A stretch of 64,000 nucleotides of DNA from the NCBI GenBank assembly GCA_018396705.1, contig JAGTQZ010000004.1, positions 310,001 through 374,000 on the forward strand. Direction: 5' to 3'. This DNA is from Candidatus Bathyarchaeota archaeon. GTDB lineage: Archaea > Thermoproteota > Bathyarchaeia > Bathyarchaeales > Bathycorpusculaceae. Both the position numbers and the translations under genes were made by a program. Positions 57,771 through 64,000 of the stretch are shown here, in pieces (position 1 is the stretch's first letter; every line of letters begins with the position of its first letter). Below the pieces are notes generated by a model. It saw only the letters and a list, made by a program, of their open reading frames with translations. It did no database searches and was not told the origin of the DNA.

Positions 57771-60059
57771 ATGACGCTGGTGCGAGTGAGGGTTAGGGTT
57801 ACTGGCATAATTCAAGGAGTAGGCTTCCGCCCGTTTATATATCGTATAGCAGTAAAAAACAATCTCAAAGGATATGTCCGTAACATGGGCGACGCTGGTG
57901 TGGAAATTCTTCTAGAAGGTGAAGAAAATGCCATTAACAATTTTCTAATGGACTTGAAAACCAAAAAGCCATCCTTGGCGCAGATCCACGAAGTCATTAC
58001 AACCGAAGTTAAAGGACAATACGAATACACCGACTTTAAAATTATCGAAAGTTCTGATAAGGCTGAACTTTCTGGTTCTGTAATTCCGCAAGACGTGGCT
58101 ATATGCAACGAATGCCTAAAAGAGCTTAGAGACAAAAGCAACCCCAGATACAACTATTTCTTCATTACATGCACTGATTGCGGTCCAAGATATACCGTTA
58201 TTGAAAGACTTCCATATGATCGAGAGAACACTACGATGCGAGACTTCCCCATGTGCAGTTTCTGCCAAAACGAGTATAGGAACCCGTTAAACAGACGTTT
58301 CCACGCCCAAACCGTAGCTTGTCCAAGGTGTGGTCCAAAGGCTTATTTAACAACAAGCAATGGCGAAATTATTCCGTTTATGGACCCCATACGAGAGGCT
58401 GGCAAACTGATAGCTGAAGGTTTCATCGTGGCTGTTAAGGGCTATGGAGGTTTTCATGTCGCGACTTCAACCTTAAAAGATGAACCTCTAGAAAGGCTTA
58501 GAAAAGCAAAGCATAGAAAGCAGAAGCCTTTCGCCATTATGGCGCGAAGCTTAGACGCTGTGAAATCGTTCGCCGAAGTGGATGCTAAAGAGGCTGAGCT
58601 TTTAACCTCCTACACGCGTCCCATAGTGTTGCTGAGAAAAAGCGCCGATTACTATCTTTCAGATTTGGTCGCTCCAGGCCTACACAATGTTGGAGTCATG
58701 CTTCCATATACGGGTTTACATTACCTGCTCTTTGACGACGTCGACGATCCAGCTTTTGTGATGACCAGTGCTAATCCGCCTAACCAGCCTATAGTCAAAG
58801 ACGACCTTGAAGCTTTGAAAGCGCTTGGCGGCGTAGTCGACTATTTTCTGTTCCATAATAGACGGATTGCTCACCGTTGCGACGACTCAGTGATGCGTGT
58901 GCATGGTGAAAAACAAGTTTTCATCCGACGTTCAAGGGGTTATGCTCCAGCACCTTTAATGTTAAGGGAAAAGGCTGAAAAATGCGTTTTAGCTTTGGGC
59001 GGCGAACTTAACAATACTGCCTGCATTTTGAACGGCGACAAAGCTTTTATATCTCAGCACATAGGTGACGTTGAAAACATTGAAACCAGAGATTTTCTTA
59101 AAAACACTGCTGAACATTTGGCTTATCTAACTAACAGTAGGATCGAAGTAGTTTCATGTGACTTGCATCCGAAGTTCACTACGACAAGACTTGCTCAGGA
59201 TTTGGCTGTCCAACATGGATGGCAACTTATCCAAGTGCAACATCATTTTGCCCACGTGGCCGCTTTAATGGCTGAACATGGCGTTGACGAAATAATATGC
59301 ATATGTTGCGATGGGTACGGATATGGAATTAACGGTGAGGCATGGGGCGGCGAAATAATATTCGCTTCACGAAACTCCTACGAAGTAAAACGCGTTGCTC
59401 ATCTTGAGGAACAACCAATGCCTGGGGGAGACTTGGCAACACGCTACCCACTGAGAATGGCCGCCGGGATTCTTCATAGAAAAATAAACATGAGGGAGTG
59501 GCTTATGCAGAATGGGTCACGCTTCCCATACGGAGAAAAGGAGGTTCATCTAATTCTTCAGCAACTGGAAAAGAGGCGTGGTGTGATTGAAACAACGAGT
59601 TGTGGAAGAGTTCTGGATGCTATTGCAGCTATTCTTGGTGTTTGTTATGAGCGTACATATGAGGGTGAACCAGCCATGAAACTTGAATCAGCAGCTATAA
59701 ACGGTAAAGATGTTTTGCAATTGAAACCCATAATACAGGGGGATGCTTTAGAAACGACAAGCATGGTTCTTGAAATATTTGAAAAACGAGAAAAGTGCGC
59801 AGTGGCTGATTTGGCTTTTTCCACTCATGTATATTTGGCTAGGGGCTTGGCTGAGCTTGCGGTTGAAAAAGCCTTAGAAAAAGGCGTCAAAATTATTGGC
59901 TTTTCGGGTGGAGTTGCATGCAACGAAATACTTGCTGGAATTATGCGGAAAACCGTGGAAGCTGCCAATCTCCGTTTTCTAGTTCACGAGGCTATTCCAC
60001 CTGGCGACGGAGGTTTATCTTTCGGTCAAGCTGTTTATGCCGGTTTTTTTCATTTCTAA
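57771..60059 (+). CDS. hypF: Carbamoyltransferase HypF ([NiFe] hydrogenase maturation)
   Basis: A 762-residue HypF. Domains in order: acylphosphatase (RVRVTGIIQGVGFRPFIYRI), two zinc fingers (CNECLKEL, CTDCGPRY, CSFCQNEY, CPRCGPKA), YrdC-like (VAVKGYGGFHVAT, MTSANPPNQPIV) and a Kae1-like transferase domain with VQHHFAHVAALMAEHG and CDGYGYGINGEAWGGEI. It converts carbamoyl phosphate to carbamoyl-AMP and passes it to HypE for CN ligands. The ATG is 15 bp after the regulator. All four domains are intact. Confidence 0.96.
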   Translation: MTLVRVRVRVTGIIQGVGFRPFIYRIAVKNNLKGYVRNMGDAGVEILLEGEENAINNFLMDLKTKKPSLAQIHEVITTEVKGQYEYTDFKIIESSDKAELSGSVIPQDVAICNECLKELRDKSNPRYNYFFITCTDCGPRYTVIERLPYDRENTTMRDFPMCSFCQNEYRNPLNRRFHAQTVACPRCGPKAYLTTSNGEIIPFMDPIREAGKLIAEGFIVAVKGYGGFHVATSTLKDEPLERLRKAKHRKQKPFAIMARSLDAVKSFAEVDAKEAELLTSYTRPIVLLRKSADYYLSDLVAPGLHNVGVMLPYTGLHYLLFDDVDDPAFVMTSANPPNQPIVKDDLEALKALGGVVDYFLFHNRRIAHRCDDSVMRVHGEKQVFIRRSRGYAPAPLMLREKAEKCVLALGGELNNTACILNGDKAFISQHIGDVENIETRDFLKNTAEHLAYLTNSRIEVVSCDLHPKFTTTRLAQDLAVQHGWQLIQVQHHFAHVAALMAEHGVDEIICICCDGYGYGINGEAWGGEIIFASRNSYEVKRVAHLEEQPMPGGDLATRYPLRMAAGILHRKINMREWLMQNGSRFPYGEKEVHLILQQLEKRRGVIETTSCGRVLDAIAAILGVCYERTYEGEPAMKLESAAINGKDVLQLKPIIQGDALETTSMVLEIFEKREKCAVADLAFSTHVYLARGLAELAVEKALEKGVKIIGFSGGVACNEILAGIMRKTVEAANLRFLVHEAIPPGDGGLSFGQAVYAGFFHF

Positions 60060-60103
60060 ACGCAACCATTTTATTGATGTGTGCTTGCATTTCAATGAGA
60101 ACA

Positions 60104-60340
60104 ATGTGTTTAGCTATTCCTGCGAAGGTTGTAAAAGTTCAGAACAGTAAAGCTCAAGTTGACTTTGGAGAAGGTGTTCTGAGAGAGGTTGATGTTTCCC
60201 TTGTGGATGTTAAGGTTGGCGACTATGTTTTGGTACATGCTGGTTACGCCATCCAAGTGTTAAGCCGGGAAGAGGCTGAAGAAACACTACGTTTATGGCG
60301 TGAAATCTTAGAGGTTGAGAGCACGTTAGGACCAAAATGA
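60104..60340 (+). CDS. hypC: HypC/HupF hydrogenase maturation chaperone
   Basis: A 78-residue HypC. The N-terminus MCLAIPAKVVKV has the essential Cys2, which needs the Met to be removed; so the ATG at 60104 is chosen over the in-frame ATG at 60095 and over longer upstream frames inside hypF. The body is a small beta-barrel (VDFGEGVLREVDVSLVDVKVGDYVLVHAGYAIQVL, cut to VGDYVLVHAGYAIQVL). HypC binds the iron with HypD and delivers it to the hydrogenase large subunit. Confidence 0.95.
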   Translation: MCLAIPAKVVKVQNSKAQVDFGEGVLREVDVSLVDVKVGDYVLVHAGYAIQVLSREEAEETLRLWREILEVESTLGPK

Positions 60341-60361
60341 TGTGGCGTGTTGCTGGTCAAT

Positions 60362-61441
60362 ATGTTTGAACAATTAAAGTTTAGAGACCAAAATTTGGCC
60401 AGTCGAATAGCTGCGAAAATACAGGAAATCGCACCTAAAAATGATGTTGTGAAAATATGTCACGTTTGCGGCACTCATGAGTGGACAATAACCCATTACG
60501 GCCTGCGAAGTTTGCTTCCTCCAACTGTTGAGGTTATCGCCGGGCCGGGATGCCCGGTCTGTGTTACACCGGCTTCGGAGGTGGATGAGGCTGTAGTCCT
60601 TGCCATAAAAGGAGTCGTTGTCACGTGTTTTGGGGATGTTCTCCGCGTTCCAGGCTCTGAGCAATCTCTTTTAGATGCTAAAGCTAAGGGCGCTGACGTC
60701 CGAGTTGTTTACAGCGTTTTAGACGCTGTCCGAATGGCTGAAAAAGAACCGAGTAAGGAGTTCGTTTTCTTTGCCATCGGTTTTGAAACCACAGCACCTT
60801 CAACGGCTATAGAAATCTTAAGGAAACCTCCTAAAAACCTTAGTTTTCTTGTTTCTCATCGTCTCATTCCGCCAGCTATGGAGCTTCTGCTGGGAATAGG
60901 CGACCTTCATATAGACGGTTTCATCGCCCCTGGACATGTGAGCACTGTTATAGGGTTAAAGGCTTATGAAATCTTTCCAAAAGCTTACCGCATGCCCACC
61001 GTCGTTGCTGGATTCGAACCACTAGATGTGTTATTCGCCATCTACATGGTTCTGAAACAACTTAGGGAAGGCGTAGCGAGACTTGAAAACGAGTATGTTA
61101 GGGCTGTAAGTTGGGAGGGCAATACTAAAGCTCAAGAAGCCATGTATAAAGCCTTTGACATCGTGGACGGTGAATGGCGAGGACTGGGAAAACTGCCATC
61201 GTCAGCGTTCAGGCTAAAAGATGAGCATGCGGCTTTTGATGCAAGAGAAAAGTTTAGAGTACGTATCACTCGTGGTAGGGATTTGCCGCCCGGGTGTCAG
61301 TGTCACCTCGTTATGATTGGAAAAATTAGGCCTACCGAGTGCCCTCTTTTCATGAAAATTTGCACCCCGCAGAAACCTGTGGGGGCATGCATGGTAAGCA
61401 TGGAAGGAACATGTCGGATCTGGGCGAAATCCATCAGATAA
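60362..61441 (+). CDS. hypD: HypD hydrogenase maturation protein
   Basis: A 359-residue HypD. The Fe-binding site shows ICHVCGTHEWTITHYGLRSLL with C-x2-C-G-T-H, and GPGCPVCVTP. The C-terminal [4Fe-4S] cysteines are in LPPGCQCHLVMIGKI, ECPLFMKICTP and GACMVSMEGTCRIW. It assembles the Fe(CN)2CO group with HypC and HypE. The frame is open from 60347, but the ATG at 60362 gives the family start. It lies 21 bp after hypC. All expected cysteines are present. Confidence 0.95.
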   Translation: MFEQLKFRDQNLASRIAAKIQEIAPKNDVVKICHVCGTHEWTITHYGLRSLLPPTVEVIAGPGCPVCVTPASEVDEAVVLAIKGVVVTCFGDVLRVPGSEQSLLDAKAKGADVRVVYSVLDAVRMAEKEPSKEFVFFAIGFETTAPSTAIEILRKPPKNLSFLVSHRLIPPAMELLLGIGDLHIDGFIAPGHVSTVIGLKAYEIFPKAYRMPTVVAGFEPLDVLFAIYMVLKQLREGVARLENEYVRAVSWEGNTKAQEAMYKAFDIVDGEWRGLGKLPSSAFRLKDEHAAFDAREKFRVRITRGRDLPPGCQCHLVMIGKIRPTECPLFMKICTPQKPVGACMVSMEGTCRIWAKSIR

Positions 61442-61497
61442 AGCTTTTATTCAGAATGCGATATAACATGAATCGCCTCTAAGCGAGGTTAAAAACT

Positions 61498-62121
61498 ATG
61501 AGTCTTGAATCAAACAAGGCGTTAGGCGGTGTAGGTGCAATACTGATGGTTATAAGTCTTCTCGGCTTATTCAAATCAGCTTACACATTGTTTCTACTGA
61601 TTGTTGGAATTATTCTGGTTTTGATTGCGTTAAAGGGTTTCGCGGATCATTACCAAGACGGTGGCATATTTAACAACGCTCTTTATGGAGTTATCGCCAT
61701 AATTGTCGGCATAGCGGCAACCACAACCATATTCGTAATGCTTGCCCTGCAAGTGCTAGCTATGGGATTAAATTGGGCCAATCTTTTAGAAGTTCAACAA
61801 TATTTTATGGGCCATATGGATATTCTTTGGCGAATTGTTGGAACCGTTATAGGAGCTCTCCTAGTATTCTACATTGCTGGTATTGTCTCAGCAATACTGT
61901 TTAGAAAATCGTTAAACGCGCTTTCTGCAAGGTCAGATGAGAAACTTTTTGGAACCGCCGGTTTAGTCTGGCTTATAGGTGCCGTGATACCACTAATAGG
62001 CATTATTATAGTTTGGATTTCATGGATACTTATGGCTGTAGGCTTTTTCTCCATAAAAACAGCGCAGGCACCAATTCAACCGGCAGCTATCCAATCATCG
62101 CTACAACCCCCCTCACCCTAA
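61498..62121 (+). CDS. DUF996 membrane protein
   Basis: A 207-residue protein with five to six hydrophobic helices, recognised as the archaeal DUF996 family by the N-terminus LESNKALGGVGAILMVIS and the late TAGLVWLIGAVIPLIGIIIVWISWILMAVGFF, cut here to LIGAVIPLIGIIIVWISW. The C-terminal tail is Pro/Gln-rich. The function of the family is unknown. It sits between hypD and a small zinc-ribbon gene, on the same strand, with its own 56-bp leader. Confidence 0.85.
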   Translation: MSLESNKALGGVGAILMVISLLGLFKSAYTLFLLIVGIILVLIALKGFADHYQDGGIFNNALYGVIAIIVGIAATTTIFVMLALQVLAMGLNWANLLEVQQYFMGHMDILWRIVGTVIGALLVFYIAGIVSAILFRKSLNALSARSDEKLFGTAGLVWLIGAVIPLIGIIIVWISWILMAVGFFSIKTAQAPIQPAAIQSSLQPPSP

Positions 62122-62200
62122 CTAGCCTTTTTCTCTGTTCATTTATTGGTTAAGCTTAAACACTGGAAAATTCAAACTGTATAGAGGCGTGTGTTCGAAG

Positions 62201-62410
62201 ATGAGCGGTGAAAGCGATAGGGCGTACACAGGTAAATGTGTTGACTGCGGCTCACCTTTGGTTTTATATGAAATGGATTTCGAGAAAGGGCGCCGAGTTA
62301 TGCAATGTAGCCGTTGTGGCTTATTCCACTTTTACAAGAAGGATTTCTTTGGCAGATGGAAACTTGTTAAGGCTGGAAGAGTTTCAGACCTCTGGAGAAA
62401 ATCCAAATAG
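62201..62410 (+). CDS. Small zinc-ribbon protein
   Basis: A 69-residue protein. Two C-x2-C knuckles, GKCVDCGSPLVLY and VMQCSRCGLFHFY, form a zinc ribbon. The remainder is basic (KLVKAGRVSDLWRKSK). The frame is also open to a GTG at 62189; the ATG at 62201 is chosen. Function unknown; it may bind RNA or protein, and it converges with hypE 4 bp away. Confidence 0.8.
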   Translation: MSGESDRAYTGKCVDCGSPLVLYEMDFEKGRRVMQCSRCGLFHFYKKDFFGRWKLVKAGRVSDLWRKSK

Positions 62411-62414
62411 TCTC

Positions 62415-63482
62415 CTAGCAAATCCTTGGGACAGGATCTCCAACGGGTCTCGGAATTATTCTTTTCCCGCCAACGACGGTTTGCATAGCAACTCCTGCAA
62501 AGGCGTCTGTAGCTTCGCCTATCATTTCGGCTCCCCTCCCTTCCTCTGTTGTTCTCAAAAGTTCTAGAAGTTCTTCGGCTTTCTCTTTCACGACGCCTAT
62601 AACTATCTTACCCTCATTCCCAACTTCCAACGGATCTAAGCCTAGCATTTCGCAAGCTGCCCTAACATCGTTTCTAATAGGGATTTTATCCTCATAGATT
62701 ATGATCCCTACGTTGGATTTTTCGCTGAACTCGTTGAGAGCGTCAGCTAAACCGCCACGGGTGGGGTCTTTCATGGCTGTTATGCCACCCACCTCGCAGA
62801 GCATGCGCTGGATTAGACGGTTTAAAGGTTTGACATCTGATTTTATGTCGCTTCCGAAGCTTAAGCCTTCTTGGGCTGACAGAACCGCCAAGCCGTGGTC
62901 AGCAATGGTTCCAGACAAGATTATTTTGTCGCCGGGGCTGAGGTTAGAGTCCAAAATCCACCGTGCCTTGAAGTCGCCTCTAAAACGTTTCACAACATTT
63001 AAATTCTTTTCTAAGGCTTCGGTTCTCCTACCTATGCCTGAAACGTTTATGACGCATCCGCCTAAGTTGCCCTTCTCTATAACCTTTGTGTCGCCTGTAA
63101 TTATGCTCACGCCTGCCTCTTGGCATGTCTGATGCATGCTTGCCAAAATCCTTTCGAAATCGGATAGTGCTAGTCCTTCTTCAAGGATGAAGCCGCATGC
63201 CAAAGCGTAGGGTTCAGCTCCCAGAACAGCGATATCGTTTACTGTGCCGGAAACAGCTAAGCGCCCGATGTCTCCACCCGGAAAGAATATGGGTTTTACG
63301 GCGTGGGAGTCGCTTTTCAAAACAATGTCGCCAACAGCCGCCGCGTCATCAAGTGCTTCGAGAGGGACTTCTGCGTTGCTAAAACCGCCAAAATACTTTA
63401 CGATATAGTTTCTGACAAGTTCATGCATTATTGTTCCGCCAGCACCATGTAACATGGTTATGACGCCTTTACTCGCACTCAA
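62415..63482 (-). CDS. hypE: HypE hydrogenase maturation protein
   Basis: A 355-residue AIR-synthase-like ATPase. N-terminal MLHGAGGTIMHELV, then LEALDDAAAVGDIVLKSDSH, ISGIGRRTE-like region and the C-terminus PVPRIC. The terminal Cys receives the carbamoyl group from HypF, which is dehydrated to a thiocyanate and transferred to iron in HypCD. It is on the opposite strand to hypF, hypC and hypD and converges with the small zinc-ribbon gene. Full length with the essential terminal P-R-x-C. Confidence 0.95.
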   Translation of the reverse strand: MSASKGVITMLHGAGGTIMHELVRNYIVKYFGGFSNAEVPLEALDDAAAVGDIVLKSDSHAVKPIFFPGGDIGRLAVSGTVNDIAVLGAEPYALACGFILEEGLALSDFERILASMHQTCQEAGVSIITGDTKVIEKGNLGGCVINVSGIGRRTEALEKNLNVVKRFRGDFKARWILDSNLSPGDKIILSGTIADHGLAVLSAQEGLSFGSDIKSDVKPLNRLIQRMLCEVGGITAMKDPTRGGLADALNEFSEKSNVGIIIYEDKIPIRNDVRAACEMLGLDPLEVGNEGKIVIGVVKEKAEELLELLRTTEEGRGAEMIGEATDAFAGVAMQTVVGGKRIIPRPVGDPVPRIC

Positions 63483-63663
63483 GGGCTATCACCGCCTCTG
63501 GATACTAGGAGGTCGCCGGAGATAAAGGAATCGCAACACTTTGACGGTGAACCAAAACCAATGGCTCTCTCCTACACCTTTCACTGCTTTTTGGATTCTT
63601 GAAGGCTTAAGTGTGCTTTTGGCCAGTAGACCTTCTGGAAACATCTTTAACTAAATGGAAAAC

Positions 63664-63704
63664 CATATAAATCGCCATGTAGCTGTTCAATTGCACAGTT
63701 GGAG
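63664..63704 (+). promoter_or_regulatory. Promoter and ribosome-binding site of rpl22
   Basis: CATATAAAT at about 63664-63672 is a TATA element about 45 bases before the GTG start. A GGAG at 63701-63704 lies 10 bases before the GTG. The preceding 180 bases to hypE show no coding pattern. Confidence 0.5.
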
Positions 63705-63714
63705 AGTCTATTAA

Positions 63715-64000
63715 GTGCCAGAGTGGGGATATTCAATACCTGAAGAAGCATTAGACCCGGAAAAAACGGTTAAGGCTAGCGGGCGGGAGGTTAGAGTATC
63801 CCCTAAATCAGCCCGCGAAATATGTAAAACCATCAAGGGAATGACCCTTAACGAAGCTAAAAGATTTCTACTGGATGTTATAGCCAAAAGGAGGGCCGTT
63901 CCTTTCACGCGGTTTAAAAAGAAGGCGGGACACCGTCACGGTCTAGAAAAAGCTTATGCTGGCAGATATCCAGTCAAAGCAGCCAAGCAGATCTTAAAGA
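63715..64000 (+). CDS. rpl22: Large-subunit ribosomal protein uL22 (3' end outside window)
   Basis: The frame opens with GTG at 63715 and runs past the window end; 95 residues are seen. The archaeal uL22 pattern is clear: YSIPEEALDPEKTVKASGRE, SPKSAREICKTIKGM, EAKRFLLDVIAKRRAVPFTR and GRYPVKAAKQI. In most archaea uL22 follows uS19 in the S10 operon; here it starts its own transcription unit after hypE. It lies near the polypeptide exit tunnel of the large subunit. Confidence 0.93.
   Translation, partial: MPEWGYSIPEEALDPEKTVKASGREVRVSPKSAREICKTIKGMTLNEAKRFLLDVIAKRRAVPFTRFKKKAGHRHGLEKAYAGRYPVKAAKQILK

Noticed and set aside
59918-60103. N-terminal extension of HypC inside hypF
   Set aside because: HypC needs Cys as residue 2, which only the ATG at 60104 gives.
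1-64000. CRISPR arrays, insertion sequences, prophage or defence islands
   Set aside because: No direct-repeat arrays, transposase motifs or terminal inverted repeats were found by reading both strands; gene content is core metabolism and information processing.

Overview
The window comes from the chromosome of an archaeon of the TACK branch, most probably a Bathyarchaeia-type lineage and probably a thermophile. Archaeal and TACK markers are eS25, eS17, eS1 and uS15 ribosomal proteins, RNA polymerase subunit P (Rpo12), an archaeal histone, a TFE-beta (Rpc34-like) factor with an Fe-S domain, archaeal AlaRS, TiaS, KEOPS subunits Kae1/Bud32/Pcc1, a crenarchaeal-type proteasome beta subunit and an intron-containing tRNA-Leu. 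Tetraether lipid synthase (Tes), cyclic 2,3-diphosphoglycerate synthetase and the tRNA thiolase TtuA point to heat adaptation. GTG and TTG starts are common. No insertion sequence, CRISPR array, prophage or rRNA operon was seen, so this is core chromosome rather than a mobile island. The species assignment is inference.

Layout. 1-2.9 kb: the end of a surface-anchored protein, a Cys-rich small protein, rpoP (a 55-codon gene), Trm5-family methyltransferase and Trm112. 2.9-7.7 kb: a leftward nucleotide-sugar operon (pyrophosphorylase, phosphohexomutase, a divergent nucleotide-sugar dehydrogenase, a Gfo/Idh dehydrogenase) that probably feeds glycan synthesis. 7.7-12.2 kb: creatininase-family enzyme, tRNA-Leu(GAG), a nickel/cobalt uptake pair (nikM/cbiM plus PDGLE protein) behind a perfect NikR-like inverted repeat, PhoU-like DUF47, MoaE and an amino-acid dehydrogenase-like protein. 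12.2-15.3 kb: a four-subunit 2-oxoacid:ferredoxin oxidoreductase. 15.2-23 kb: a leftward informational cluster, Kae1-Bud32-ITPase-two PH-domain membrane proteins-uS15-RecJ-like-Pcc1-SerRS-eS1. 23-33 kb: TFE-beta, FtsJ-type methyltransferase, SpoIIM protein, NadC, a glycosyltransferase, AMMECR1, a proteasome beta subunit with Ala at the catalytic Thr1 position, Ogt, NadM, SAM hydroxide adenosyltransferase, a MoaD-like protein, eS17 and TatD. 33-46.7 kb: histone, eS25, cyclic-DPG synthetase, TtuA, macrodomain, LysE transporter, Tsr3, Nnr, an orphan RAM domain, TiaS, FUN14 and AlaRS.

46.7-55.3 kb is a complete fatty-acid or acyl-CoA beta-oxidation island: EtfBA, 3-hydroxyacyl-CoA dehydrogenase, acyl-CoA dehydrogenase, enoyl-CoA hydratase, thiolase, a DUF35 partner and acyl-CoA ligase. 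55.3-57.8 kb: Tes and a TrmB-family regulator diverge around a perfect 10-bp inverted repeat. 57.8-63.5 kb: hypF, hypC, hypD and (opposite strand) hypE, so the organism makes a [NiFe] hydrogenase; together with the nickel uptake genes this gives a nickel theme. The window ends inside rpl22.

How it fits together: reduced ferredoxin from the Kor enzyme, ETF-linked acyl-CoA oxidation and hydrogenase maturation suggest an anaerobic heterotroph that oxidises organic or fatty acids and handles H2. The most noteworthy items are the predicted catalytically dead proteasome beta subunit, the NikR-like operator ahead of an orphan NikMN pair, the sugar dehydrogenase that has lost catalytic motifs, and several conserved-looking proteins of unknown function beside core translation genes. 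No clearly new multi-gene defence or mobile system was found.
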